Positions 1 through 7,869 of a stretch of 64,000 bases of DNA are shown piece by piece. The stretch lies in contig NZ_LZHW01000093.1 in the NCBI RefSeq assembly GCF_001667265.1, forward strand, positions 1-64,000, read 5' to 3'. Position 1 is the stretch's first letter; every line of letters starts with the position of its first letter. Source of the stretch: Mycobacterium sp. ACS4331. Its GTDB lineage: Bacteria > Actinomycetota > Actinomycetes > Mycobacteriales > Mycobacteriaceae. The notes below the pieces were generated by a model that searched no databases, was not told the origin of the DNA, and saw only the letters and a program-made list of their open reading frames with translations. Position numbers and translations under genes: made by a program.

Positions 1-1694
1 GTCGTCGTAGTGGTGGGTGTGGGAGTCGTTTTGGTGTTGGTTGTCGTGGTTGGGGTGGTCGTCGTTGGTTGCGTGGTGGTGGTGGTGGGAGGGGTGGTCG
101 TCGTGGTGACCGGCGGCGGCACCACCGACGAGGTGACGACACCGTTGGTGCCGGTGTAGGTCATGGTGGCGCTCGTCGGCTCATCGAAGACCGTGGTCCG
201 GACCTCGCCATTGGGCAGTGTGATGGTCTCGGTGACGGGTTCGCTGCTGGACGAACTGCTCGTCAGCGTGACGGCGACACCGCTGACGGTCAGCAGGGCG
301 GCCGCTGCGGCACCGAACAGCACGGCGGGGCGGCGATACCACGGCAGCGGCGGCGGCTCGGTCTCACTGCTGCCGAAAACCTCTGTCTCGCGCTCGAATT
401 CGACGGGCGGCCGGGCGCTGGTGGCGTGCTCGAACGTGTAGTCCTCACCCGAGTACGGCACCGGCTCCGCGCTGCCGCCGGTCTCGTCGTCCTGCGACCA
501 GGCCAGGGCCCGGAAGGTGGCCGACGGCGACCCGTCGGAGGCCGACTGGGTGGCGGCCGCTCCTGCGGCGCCGGCCGCCCAGGCCGCCGGCGCCAGTCCG
601 GTCGGGAGATCCGCGGCGTCCGGGGCCTGCGCCATGCCTGTCGGAGCATCCGGGGACGGGCCGCGCTCGGCGATGACACCGGCACCCGTGGCGGCCGCCA
701 ACGCCGGTTGAGGCAGCGTGATGACGGGCACCCGCAGCAGTTCCGAGAGCCGCTGGGTCAGCAGCGGGATCGCCGCGCCGCCACCCACCGTCGCCACCGC
801 GGACAACTGGGCTGCTGGAATCCTGTTGCGCTCCAAGGTGTCACCGAGGGTGTCCAGGAAACCCTGCAGTGGTTCGGCGATCAGGTTCTCAAGTTCGGCC
901 CGGGTCAGTCGGACGTCGAGCGTCGACCCCGGCAGCTGGACCGGGATGACGGTGGAGGTCTCGGCGGACAGGCGTTCCTTGGCCTGACGGCATTCGCCGC
1001 GCAACTGTGCCAGGGACCCCACGGCCGCCGTGCCCGCCGGGTCGGCGTCACGCCCCTCCTGAACGGTGGCCAGAACATGGTTGAGCAGGGCCTGATCGAT
1101 CTGCTCGCCGGAGAACTCGGTGAACCGCACGGCCTCGCCGATGGGGGACAGGCCCGCGCCGGCGTCGGCCAGTGCGACGGTGGTGCCGGTGCCGCCGAAG
1201 TCACACAGGGCCACCACGCCGCCGTCGGGCAGGCCGGGTCCGGTCTGCAGGGCCGCCAGTGCGGTCGCGGCGTCGGACACGAGATCCGGCGGCGCACCAT
1301 CGGAGAACAGCGCGGGCCTGTTGCGCAGCGCCGCCCGCAGCGAACCGACCACCGCAGGCCCCCAGTGCGCGGGCACCGCGATGGTGATCTTGTCCGGTCG
1401 TCTGCCGGAGTCCTGCGTCCGGGCCAGGGCCTCGAGGGCTTCAGCCATCAACGCGTCGCCGCGATGCGACGAGCCGTCCGATGCCACCAGGGGAACCGGG
1501 TCGCCCACTCGTTCGACGAAACCCCACATGACCACGCCGGGTTCGGTGAGATTGGGGTTCTCACTGGGCAGGCCCACCTCGGCCGGGCGGTGCCCGAACA
1601 GCGTCAGCACCGACCGGCGCAACACCGTCGAGCGCCCGGTCCGGGCCGCCCCGAGATTGGTCTGGCCGATGGACAGCCCCAGCACGTCACTCAT
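1..1694 (-). CDS. Membrane-anchored Hsp70-like protein with Thr-rich tail (3' end outside window)
   Basis: The protein reads leftward from ATG at 1694 and is still open at position 1, so its C-terminus is missing. Residues 1-350 look like an Hsp70/actin ATPase fold. Near the N-terminus a phosphate-1-like GLSIGQTN replaces the usual GIDLGTTN; further on are CDFGGTGTT (phosphate-2-like) and VATVGGGAAIP (adenosine-like). There is no recognisable DnaK substrate-binding domain. Instead a Ser/Ala/Pro-rich linker leads to PWYRRP at about 451-456, one membrane span (about 457-478) and a long extracytoplasmic tail that becomes almost pure Thr/Pro. The ATPase would therefore face the cytosol and the tail the cell wall. 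The gene is divergent from the IniB-domain gene at 1910 and shares the anchor architecture with three proteins further right. Chaperone activity is not implied; it may be a nucleotide-dependent sensor. Confidence 0.85.
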   Translation of the reverse strand, partial: MSDVLGLSIGQTNLGAARTGRSTVLRRSVLTLFGHRPAEVGLPSENPNLTEPGVVMWGFVERVGDPVPLVASDGSSHRGDALMAEALEALARTQDSGRRPDKITIAVPAHWGPAVVGSLRAALRNRPALFSDGAPPDLVSDAATALAALQTGPGLPDGGVVALCDFGGTGTTVALADAGAGLSPIGEAVRFTEFSGEQIDQALLNHVLATVQEGRDADPAGTAAVGSLAQLRGECRQAKERLSAETSTVIPVQLPGSTLDVRLTRAELENLIAEPLQGFLDTLGDTLERNRIPAAQLSAVATVGGGAAIPLLTQRLSELLRVPVITLPQPALAAATGAGVIAERGPSPDAPTGMAQAPDAADLPTGLAPAAWAAGAAGAAATQSASDGSPSATFRALAWSQDDETGGSAEPVPYSGEDYTFEHATSARPPVEFERETEVFGSSETEPPPLPWYRRPAVLFGAAAAALLTVSGVAVTLTSSSSSSEPVTETITLPNGEVRTTVFDEPTSATMTYTGTNGVVTSSVVPPPVTTTTTPPTTTTTQPTTTTPTTTTNTKTTPTPTTTT

Positions 1695-1763
1695 GTCCAC
1701 ACCTCATAAGAATCCCCACGATAGCGGCCCGGGAGGCTCCAGAGGCGCTACCGACGCGAAATC

Positions 1764-1803
1764 CCCCTAATGTCGCGAATCCCCTATGGGGTGATCCCCT
1801 AAT
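1764..1803. promoter_or_regulatory. CCCCTAA-type motif cluster in the divergent Hsp70-like / IniB-domain promoter region
   Basis: Three copies of a CCCCTA(A/T) motif occur in the 215-base divergent intergenic region, at 1764-1771, 1781-1787 and 1796-1803, spaced 17 and 15 bases apart. The middle copy is part of the dyad CCCCTATGGGG (1781-1791). The same octamer recurs in front of iniB, so a shared DNA-binding regulator is plausible. Which protein binds is not visible in the sequence. Confidence 0.45.
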
Positions 1804-1909
1804 CCGGTGGGGTGGCAGTTGGGCTTCGCACCGATCCCGGGCGCCGCAGATCGCTATAGGCTCCGAACTGCAACAGTCTGTGTATCGGCCCAACGGGAGA
1901 AGACGTGTC

Positions 1910-2410
1910 ATGGCGAACGAACTGCTCGACTTCGTGATGTCGCTCGTGCGCGACCCTGACGTCGCCGCACGCTATGCCGCGGACCCGGCCGGTGCCATTG
2001 CCGACGCGCATCTGACCAACGTCACCAGCGCCGATGTCAACAACCTGATCCCGATGGTCTCCGATTCGCTGTCGATGGCCGCTCCGACATTCGGCGCCGA
2101 CGCCGGGACCAATGTGTGGACCAGCGGTGCCGCCACCGCGGCATTCGATGCCTTCGAACCGCAGGTGCCGCACACCGGGTTCACCGACCTGCACGATCTC
2201 GGCGGCGTCATCGACCCCGGAGTGGTGCCCGAGGTGTCCACGGACGTCGGCATCGATATGCCGGTGCTCGACGATCCGGTGCGCTTCGACGACGTCACCG
2301 ACACTGCGACGGTGGGGCACGAGGATGCGGTGGGTTGGGACGACGGCGTCATCGAGGCGACGCACCACCTCCCCGACGACGGGGGAGATGCGTCGTTCGA
2401 CCTGTTCTGA
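1910..2410 (+). CDS. IniB N-terminal-domain protein (Rv0340-like)
   Basis: A 166-residue protein. ATG 1910 is preferred over an ATG at 1880 because GGGAGA (1894-1899) lies just upstream. The first 60 or so residues (ELLDFVMSLVRDPDVAARY, then a DPAGAIADAHL segment) match the start of IniB encoded at 2745 in spacing and chemistry: a short amphipathic helix, an (R/D)DP/DEH-AAR-F/Y motif, then an Ala/Asp-rich helix with a Val-Ser/Thr-Ala core. The remainder is acidic (pI clearly low), rich in Asp, Val and Thr, with no signal peptide or membrane segment. M. tuberculosis has a similar-length gene, Rv0340, at the same place before iniB. A strong terminator follows, so it is transcribed apart from iniBAC. 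Function is unknown; a role alongside IniB is inferred from domain and position. Confidence 0.82.
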   Translation: MANELLDFVMSLVRDPDVAARYAADPAGAIADAHLTNVTSADVNNLIPMVSDSLSMAAPTFGADAGTNVWTSGAATAAFDAFEPQVPHTGFTDLHDLGGVIDPGVVPEVSTDVGIDMPVLDDPVRFDDVTDTATVGHEDAVGWDDGVIEATHHLPDDGGDASFDLF

Positions 2411-2426
2411 CAAGGGCCCCGCGGAA

Positions 2427-2464
2427 CCGCCGGCAGCGCACTGCGCCTGCCGGCGGTTTCTTTT
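2427..2464 (+). terminator. Intrinsic terminator after the IniB-domain gene
   Basis: CCGCCGGCAG (2427-2436) and CTGCCGGCGG (2447-2456) form a perfect 10-base-pair stem with a 10-base loop, followed directly by TTTCTTTT (2457-2464). It separates transcription of the 1910 gene from iniB. Confidence 0.85.
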
Positions 2465-2597
2465 GCGCGGCGGCCGGCCTCGAGTTGTCGCGATTGGTCG
2501 TTGATGGGCTCGTTTCACAGCCCTGGGGGACATTTCGATGACTGGTGTGGCGTGTACCTGCATATTCTGACGTCTCGTTGGGGGCTGAGCATCAAAC

Positions 2598-2660
2598 CCC
2601 CTAATCCCCTAACGGATCCCCCCGCACCACCCCTAGTCGGGGGTTGGGGACGACGGGCGG
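2598..2660 (+). promoter_or_regulatory. CCCCTAA tandem repeat and G/C-tract dyads upstream of iniB
   Basis: CCCCTAAT (2598-2605) is followed without a gap by CCCCTAAC (2606-2613). CCCCTAG (2630-2636) then pairs with the GGGGG run that follows it. The cluster lies 85-147 bases before the iniB start codon, within a 280-base region between the upstream terminator and iniB that contains no gene. This is the expected place for the cell-wall-stress control of iniBAC known from M. tuberculosis. The motif matches the cluster at 1764-1803. Confidence 0.45.
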
Positions 2661-2744
2661 TCGCCCCGTTTCGAGGGGTGTTGCGCGCCCATAACGTGGT
2701 CTCCAGACAGCCGGAACCCCGGCGGATGACCGAAAGGCACGACC

Positions 2745-3824
2745 ATGATCAACCTGATCGATTGGCTCCTGAACCTGTTCCGCGATGAGCATGCGGCCCG
2801 CGCGTTCGTCGCATCCCCCGAGGCGACCCTGCGCGATGCCGGCCTGGCCGGAGTGTCCGCGGCGCAGTTGTCGTCCGTGGCCGCGACCGCGGTGCCGAGC
2901 CTGGTGCTCGGCGGTGGCGACCCGGTCGTCGGCCTGCAGCGCGCGGTGTCCAACCACTACGGGTTCGCCCCGGCCTACGACTACTCGCCGTCGACCAATC
3001 TGCTGTCCCCGTCGCCGGTGTTCGCGCCGAACACCAACACCGACCTGGCCAGCCACAACAACACCGACCTGGCGAGCCACAACAGCACGCCGATCATGAG
3101 CCCCAACCAGGACGCGGGCGCGAACGCGCAGCAGGGTGCCTTCAACCTCGGCTTCGGTGACATCACCCTCGGCGACAAGACCTCCAACACCGCGACCAAC
3201 GGCGGCGTCGTGGTCGGCGGCGAGAACCGCGGTGACATCGTCAGCGGCGACGGTGCGGTTCTGGGCAACAACAACGACGTCAACAACGGCGACGTGTGGG
3301 CCGGGACCGGCTCCAATGTCACTGTCGGACATGGCGACATCGAAGACAACGGGACCACCAACACCGGCAGCGGATCGGTGATCAAGGACAACGACGGCCC
3401 AGTCTTCCAGGATGTCGACGCCAGCGGCGGCAGCGGCGGTCACGCCGGCGGCAACAGCGGCGGCCTGATCGACGTCGGCCTCGGCGGTGACCACACCCAG
3501 GGCGGCAACGGCGGCGGGGGCGGCATCGTCATCGTCAGCAACGAGACGGCCACCAACACCGTCGGCGGCAACCAGTCGCAGGTCGGCGGCGACAGCGCGA
3601 CGAACGTGGGCAGCGGCAACTCGACCTCGGCCTACAGCCAGACCGAGACGCAGACCACCACCACCGTCAGCGACTACTCGGACCACTCGCAGACCGAGGT
3701 GTACGACAACTCGTCGCAGCACAGCGCGTCGCTGTTCGACAACAGCCACGACACGTCGGCCGTCGCGAGCGCTGTCGACACCGGCCACTCGGCCTCGCTG
3801 GGATCGGGCAACGACCTGTTCTGA
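2745..3824 (+). CDS. iniB: IniB, Gly/Asn/Thr-rich isoniazid-inducible protein
   Basis: A 359-residue protein starting at ATG 2745 with a GAAAGG ribosome site at 2732-2737. Residues 1-70 form the IniB N-domain (INLIDWLLNLFRDEHAARAF, with a short amphipathic first helix). The rest is low-complexity sequence rich in Gly, Asn, Ser, Thr and Asp. It includes a tandem NTDLASHN repeat near residues 105-120 and many G-G-N and V-G-G stretches resembling a beta-helical or fibrous surface protein. There is no classical signal peptide. M. tuberculosis IniB is longer (479 residues) but has the same plan. It is the first gene of the cell-wall-inhibitor-induced iniBAC region, with iniA 82 bases downstream. 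The biochemical role of IniB is not established. Confidence 0.93.
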   Translation: MINLIDWLLNLFRDEHAARAFVASPEATLRDAGLAGVSAAQLSSVAATAVPSLVLGGGDPVVGLQRAVSNHYGFAPAYDYSPSTNLLSPSPVFAPNTNTDLASHNNTDLASHNSTPIMSPNQDAGANAQQGAFNLGFGDITLGDKTSNTATNGGVVVGGENRGDIVSGDGAVLGNNNDVNNGDVWAGTGSNVTVGHGDIEDNGTTNTGSGSVIKDNDGPVFQDVDASGGSGGHAGGNSGGLIDVGLGGDHTQGGNGGGGGIVIVSNETATNTVGGNQSQVGGDSATNVGSGNSTSAYSQTETQTTTTVSDYSDHSQTEVYDNSSQHSASLFDNSHDTSAVASAVDTGHSASLGSGNDLF

Positions 3825-3838
3825 GCCGGTCACGCAGG

Positions 3839-3870
3839 ACGCGGGGGGAACCTTCCGGTTCCCGCCGCGT
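3839..3870 (+). promoter_or_regulatory. Long GC hairpin between iniB and iniA
   Basis: The bases at 3839-3852 and 3857-3870 pair at 13 of 14 positions around a TTCC loop. No T-run follows, so it is not a standard terminator. It may stabilise the iniB message end or attenuate read-through into iniA, whose ribosome site begins 26 bases later. Confidence 0.55.
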
Positions 3871-3906
3871 TCTCGGCCTACGGTGGACCCGAACCAAGGA
3901 GCAGCT

Positions 3907-5739
3907 GTGACACAGCCGGATGACCCGCGACGCGTGAAGGTGATCGTCGAACTGATCGACCACACCGCCGCGATCGCCGAACTCAACGACCGCGGCGATC
4001 TCAAACAGCGCCTCGACGTGGCCCGCACGCGCATCAAGGATCCGCAGATCCGGGTGGTCATCGCCGGCCAGCTCAAACAGGGCAAGAGTCAGCTGTTGAA
4101 CTCGCTGCTGAACATGCCGGTCGCGCGCGTCGGGGACGACGAGACCACCGCACTGGTCACCATCGTCAGTTACGGCGAGCAGCCTTCGGCGCGACTCGTG
4201 ATCGCACCGCCGCCGGGGCAGGTGGCACCGGAGGTGGTCGAGATCCCGATCGACGACATCAAGCACGACCTGCGGCGCGCGCCGCAGGCGCAGGGGCGCG
4301 AGGTCATGCGGGTCGAGGTCAGCGCGCCGAGCCCGCTGCTCAAGGGCGGCCTGGCGTTCGTCGACACCCCGGGCGTGGGCGGCCACGGCCAACCGCACCT
4401 GTCGGCGACGCTCGGGTTGCTGCCCGACGCCGACGCCATGCTCATGGTCAGCGACACCAGCCAGGAGTTCACCGAGCCAGAGATGCGATTCATCCGCCAG
4501 GCACACGAGGTGTGTCCGGTCGGTGCGGTGATCGCGACGAAGACCGACCTCTACCCGTACTGGCGGCAGATCGTCGAGACCAACACCGCACATCTGCAGC
4601 GGGCGGGTGTGTCGATTCCGATGATTCCGGCGTCGTCGCTGCTGCGCAGTCATGCGGTGCAGATGAACGACAAGGAGCTCAACGAGGAGTCCAACTTCCC
4701 GGCCATCGTGAAGTTCCTGTCCGAACGGGTGCTCTCCCGCGAGAACGATCGCGTCCGTGATCAGGTGATCGCCGAGATCGGCGCCGCCGCAGAGCATCTC
4801 GCCCTGGCTGTGAACGCGGAGCTGTCCGCGATCAACGATCCCGACGATGTTCGGCAGCTCACCGAGGACCTCGAGCGGCGCAAGCAGGAGGCCCAGGAGG
4901 CGTTGCAGCACACCGCGCTGTGGCAGCAGGTGCTCAATGACGGGATCGCCGATCTGACCGCGGATGTCGACCATGATCTGCGGGCACGGTTCCGTGCCAT
5001 CGTGGCGCACAACGAGAGCGTCATCGACTCCTGCGACCCCACCCAGCACTGGGCCGAGATCGGCGCGGATGTGGAGAACGCCGTGGCGACGGCGGTCGGC
5101 GACAACTTCGTCTGGGCCTACCAGCGCGCCGAGGCGCTCGCCGCCGAGGTGGCCCGCACCTTCGTCGAGGCCGGCCTGGACGCGGTCAAGATGCCGCACG
5201 TCAGCGCCCGGGAGATGGGCGCGGGCTTCGACGGACTCAAGTCGCTGGCCCGGCTTGAGGCCAAGCCGATCGGCATGGGGCACAAGGCGATCACCAGCAT
5301 GCGGGGCTCCTACGGCGGAGTGCTGATGTTCGGCATGCTGACCTCGGTCGCGGGACTGGGCATGTTCAACCCGATCTCACTGGGTGCGGGCCTGCTGCTG
5401 GGACGCAAGTCCTATAAGGAGGACATGGAGAACCGCATGATGCGGGTGCGCAACGAGGCCAAGACCAATCTGCGCCGGTTCGTCGATGATGTGTCCTTCG
5501 TCGTCGGCAAGGAGTCCCGCGACCGACTCAAGGGGATTCAGCGTCAACTGCGCGACCACTACCGTGACATCGCCAATCAGACGACGCGGTCGCTCAACGA
5601 GTCCCTGCAGGCCACGATCGCCTCCGCGCAGATGCAGGAGAGCGAGCGCACCACCCGGGTGCGTGAACTGCAGCGGCAGCTCAACATCCTCACCCAGGTC
5701 AGCGACAACGTGGAGAAGCTGCGGTCGCCCGTCCGCTAG
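3907..5739 (+). CDS. iniA: IniA, dynamin-like GTPase
   Basis: A 610-residue dynamin-like protein. GTG 3907 is chosen because AAGGAG (3896-3901) sits five bases upstream and the P-loop falls where expected; the open frame further upstream overlaps iniB and is not coding. GTPase motifs: G1 GQLKQGKS at about 54-61, G3 DTPG at about 153-156, G4 TKTD at about 211-214. A long helical bundle follows, with a hydrophobic paddle-like segment around 465-500 (MFGMLTSVAGLGMF) and a final coiled coil. IniA of mycobacteria is a membrane-remodelling GTPase needed for tolerance to isoniazid and ethambutol, acting at the inner membrane. The stop codon overlaps the convergent gene at 5736 by four bases. All GTPase motifs look intact. 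Confidence 0.95.
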   Translation: MTQPDDPRRVKVIVELIDHTAAIAELNDRGDLKQRLDVARTRIKDPQIRVVIAGQLKQGKSQLLNSLLNMPVARVGDDETTALVTIVSYGEQPSARLVIAPPPGQVAPEVVEIPIDDIKHDLRRAPQAQGREVMRVEVSAPSPLLKGGLAFVDTPGVGGHGQPHLSATLGLLPDADAMLMVSDTSQEFTEPEMRFIRQAHEVCPVGAVIATKTDLYPYWRQIVETNTAHLQRAGVSIPMIPASSLLRSHAVQMNDKELNEESNFPAIVKFLSERVLSRENDRVRDQVIAEIGAAAEHLALAVNAELSAINDPDDVRQLTEDLERRKQEAQEALQHTALWQQVLNDGIADLTADVDHDLRARFRAIVAHNESVIDSCDPTQHWAEIGADVENAVATAVGDNFVWAYQRAEALAAEVARTFVEAGLDAVKMPHVSAREMGAGFDGLKSLARLEAKPIGMGHKAITSMRGSYGGVLMFGMLTSVAGLGMFNPISLGAGLLLGRKSYKEDMENRMMRVRNEAKTNLRRFVDDVSFVVGKESRDRLKGIQRQLRDHYRDIANQTTRSLNESLQATIASAQMQESERTTRVRELQRQLNILTQVSDNVEKLRSPVR

Positions 5740-6188
5740 TCGAAGGTGCGCGGGGTCAGCGTCCGAGTCTCGTTGAGCCTGGGCCGCTTGCGCGTGGTGG
5801 TGGTCGTCTCCTCGGTCTCTTCGGTCGGGGTGACCTCTTCCTCCTCCGACGGCGACGTGGTGGTCGGGGACGTGGTCTCCGTACCGCTGGTTTCACCCGG
5901 CGGCGGGATGCCGATGTCGGTGGTCGACAGCGGGACGCTGGTGGTGAAGGTCGTCGACGTGCTGGACGGCGTGATGATCATGGTCGTCTTCTCGCGCGTC
6001 GTCGTATCCCGGGTGACCGCCGTCGTCGTGGTCCGTACGGTCTCGGCGGGCCGACTCCACTCGTCGGACATCGTGACAACCAGGTAGACCAGCACACCCA
6101 GAAGCACGGCAGCGACACCGCCGGCCCAGAACACCACCGTCGGGTTGTGATTCCAGGGTGTCTCGTCGTTCTGGTCGTCAGCTGCCAC
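5736..6188 (-). CDS. Single-span membrane protein with Thr/Glu-rich tail, between iniA and iniC
   Basis: A 150-residue protein read leftward from GTG 6188. A short polar N-terminus with TPWNHNP (about 10-16) is followed by one hydrophobic span (about 17-40). The rest is a Thr/Ser/Glu/Pro-rich extracytoplasmic tail with TTTTAVTRDTTTREKTT and acidic EEEEVTPTEETEE stretches. The Pro-Trp pair immediately before the span recalls PWYRRP, PWHRKP and PWYRKP in the other tail proteins of this region. It lies on the opposite strand between iniA and iniC, and its end overlaps the iniA stop. No enzymatic domain is visible. Strong codon-position GC bias and a clean topology support coding, but the function is unknown; a wall-spanning stalk is the best guess. 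Confidence 0.75.
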   Translation of the reverse strand: MAADDQNDETPWNHNPTVVFWAGGVAAVLLGVLVYLVVTMSDEWSRPAETVRTTTTAVTRDTTTREKTTMIITPSSTSTTFTTSVPLSTTDIGIPPPGETSGTETTSPTTTSPSEEEEVTPTEETEETTTTTRKRPRLNETRTLTPRTFD

Positions 6189-6231
6189 GGGCGCCGATCC
6201 TAGCGTTCAAATCTCGACCGGGCTCGGGCCG

Positions 6232-6248
6232 TAAACTCAAGGATTCAA
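6232..6248 (+). promoter_or_regulatory. Possible own promoter of iniC
   Basis: TAAACT (6232-6237) is a fair -10 box 11 bases before the iniC ATG, with AAGGA (6239-6243) in between. No convincing -35 is visible. Because an opposite-strand gene separates iniA from iniC, iniC needs either this promoter or long read-through. Confidence 0.3.
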
Positions 6249-7735
6249 TGAGCACGAGCGATCAGGTCCGCGCGATCCTGGGCGGCACCATCCGCGCCTA
6301 CCAGGGCGAACCGGCGTACCGCCAGCGCGCCGATGTGTTCAACGAACTCGACCGCATCGGCTGGCAGTTGAACCAGCCCATCCGGATCGCCCTGGCCGGA
6401 ACCCTCAAGGCGGGTAAGTCCACGCTGGTCAACGCCCTGGTGGGAGAGAACATCGCACCCACCGACGCGACCGAGGCCACGCGCATCGTGACGTGGTTTC
6501 GGCACGGGCCCACGCCGAAGGTCACGGCCAACCACTACAGCGGCAGGCGGACGAACGTCCCGATCAGTCGCGGCCCGGATGGCCTGACGTTCGAGATGGC
6601 GACGCTTGATCCCGGTGAGGTGGCCGACCTTGACGTGGAGTGGCCGGCCGCAGAACTGATCGACACCACGATCATCGACACCCCGGGCACCTCGTCGCTG
6701 TCTCGCGACGTCTCCGAGCGCACGCTTCGGCTGCTCGTGCCCGACGACGGCGTGCCGCGCGTGGATGCCGTGGTGTTCCTGCTGCGCACACTGAACGCCG
6801 CCGACATCGCGCTGCTCAAACAGATCGGCGAACTGGTCGGCGGTTCGGCGGGCGCGCTGGGCGTGATCGGTGTGGCGTCCAGGGCCGACGAGATCGGGGC
6901 GGGCCGCATCGACGCCATGCTGTCCGCCAACGACGTGGCGCAGCGGTTCACCACCGAGATGGACAAGACCGGCATCTGTCAGGCCGTGGTGCCGGTGTCG
7001 GGACTGCTCGCGCTGACCGCGCGCACGCTGCGGCAGAGCGAGTTCGTGGCGTTGGAGAAGCTGGCGGGAACGGACGCCGCTGAATTGAACAAGGCCATGC
7101 TCAGCGTGGACCGCTTCGTGCGCGAGGACAGCGCGCTGCCGGTGGATGCGCAGACGCGGGCAGCACTGCTGGACCGGTTCGGCATGTTCGGCATCCGGAT
7201 TTCGATCGCGGTGCTGCGCTCCGGCGTCAGTGACTCGGTGACGTTGGCCGACGAACTTCTGGAGCGCAGCGGTCTGGTGGCGTTGCGTGACGTCATCGAT
7301 CAGCAGTTCGCCCAGCGTTCCGAACTGCTCAAGGCGCACACCGCGATGCTTGCGCTGCGCCGCTTCGTCGAGGTTCATCCGATCCGGGCGACGCCGTACA
7401 TCATCGCCGACATCGACCCGCTGCTGGCCGACACTCACGCCTTCGAGGAGCTGCGGCTTCTGAGCCAGTTGCGTTCTCGGCCAACGACATTGAACGAGGA
7501 CGAGATCGCGTCGCTGCGGCGGATCATCGGCGGCTCGGGCACCGATGCCGCCAGTCGCCTGGGGCTGACCCCCGACGAGCCCTACGACGGGCCGCGGGCC
7601 GCGTTCGCTGCCGCGCAGCGCTGGCGGCGGCGCGCCGAGCATCCCCTCAACGACCCGTTCACCACCCGGGCCTGCCGCGCCGCGGTGCGCAGCGCCGAGG
7701 CGCTGGTGGCGCTGTTCGCCTCACGCGGCTACTGA
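6248..7735 (+). CDS. iniC: IniC, dynamin-like GTPase
   Basis: A 495-residue protein, close to the 493 residues of M. tuberculosis IniC. ATG 6248 is preceded by AAGGA (6239-6243). GTPase motifs: G1 GTLKAGKS at 51-58, a switch region with TEATRIVT around 75-82, G3 DTPG at 144-147 and a G4-like SRAD at 211-214 in place of T/NKxD. The C-terminal half is helical with no evident membrane paddle, unlike IniA, so the two probably form a hetero-oligomer in which IniA touches the membrane. In M. tuberculosis iniC follows iniA directly; here 508 bases and an opposite-strand gene intervene. Expected role: envelope maintenance under cell-wall drugs. Confidence 0.93.
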   Translation: MSTSDQVRAILGGTIRAYQGEPAYRQRADVFNELDRIGWQLNQPIRIALAGTLKAGKSTLVNALVGENIAPTDATEATRIVTWFRHGPTPKVTANHYSGRRTNVPISRGPDGLTFEMATLDPGEVADLDVEWPAAELIDTTIIDTPGTSSLSRDVSERTLRLLVPDDGVPRVDAVVFLLRTLNAADIALLKQIGELVGGSAGALGVIGVASRADEIGAGRIDAMLSANDVAQRFTTEMDKTGICQAVVPVSGLLALTARTLRQSEFVALEKLAGTDAAELNKAMLSVDRFVREDSALPVDAQTRAALLDRFGMFGIRISIAVLRSGVSDSVTLADELLERSGLVALRDVIDQQFAQRSELLKAHTAMLALRRFVEVHPIRATPYIIADIDPLLADTHAFEELRLLSQLRSRPTTLNEDEIASLRRIIGGSGTDAASRLGLTPDEPYDGPRAAFAAAQRWRRRAEHPLNDPFTTRACRAAVRSAEALVALFASRGY

Positions 7736-7753
7736 CGTCTTCTGGACAGGGTC

Positions 7754-7847
7754 ATCTGGCCTGCGAGCGGCCGTTATCTGGCCCGCGAGCGGCCGTCCTT
7801 GTACGCAGATCACGGCGTGTCGGCGTACAGACACGCACGCTCGCGGG
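7754..7847. repeat. Direct repeat plus nested palindrome after iniC
   Basis: A 21-base unit beginning ATCTGGCC occurs at 7754-7774 and 7776-7796 with one mismatch. The second copy runs into a nested palindrome: outer arms CCCGCGAGCG (7782-7791) and CGCTCGCGGG (7838-7847), inner arms GTACGC (7801-7806) and GCGTAC (7823-7828). It lies between convergent iniC and the 7870 gene and could end transcription in both directions, though there is no T-run. Its form suggests a dispersed mycobacterial intergenic element. Confidence 0.7.
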
Positions 7848-7869
7848 AAAGGACAGGGAGAGGCCGCGG

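Noticed and set aside
3487..3906. Upstream extension of iniA into iniB
   Set aside because: The frame is open but encodes Thr/Arg-rich text shadowing iniB. The AAGGAG ribosome site and the GTPase alignment set the start at 3907.
2601..4085. A 494-codon minus-strand frame across iniB and the start of iniA
   Set aside because: It covers two well-supported plus-strand genes, its Val/Gly/Ala repeats reflect the Gly-Asn codons of iniB on the other strand, and it lacks a ribosome site.
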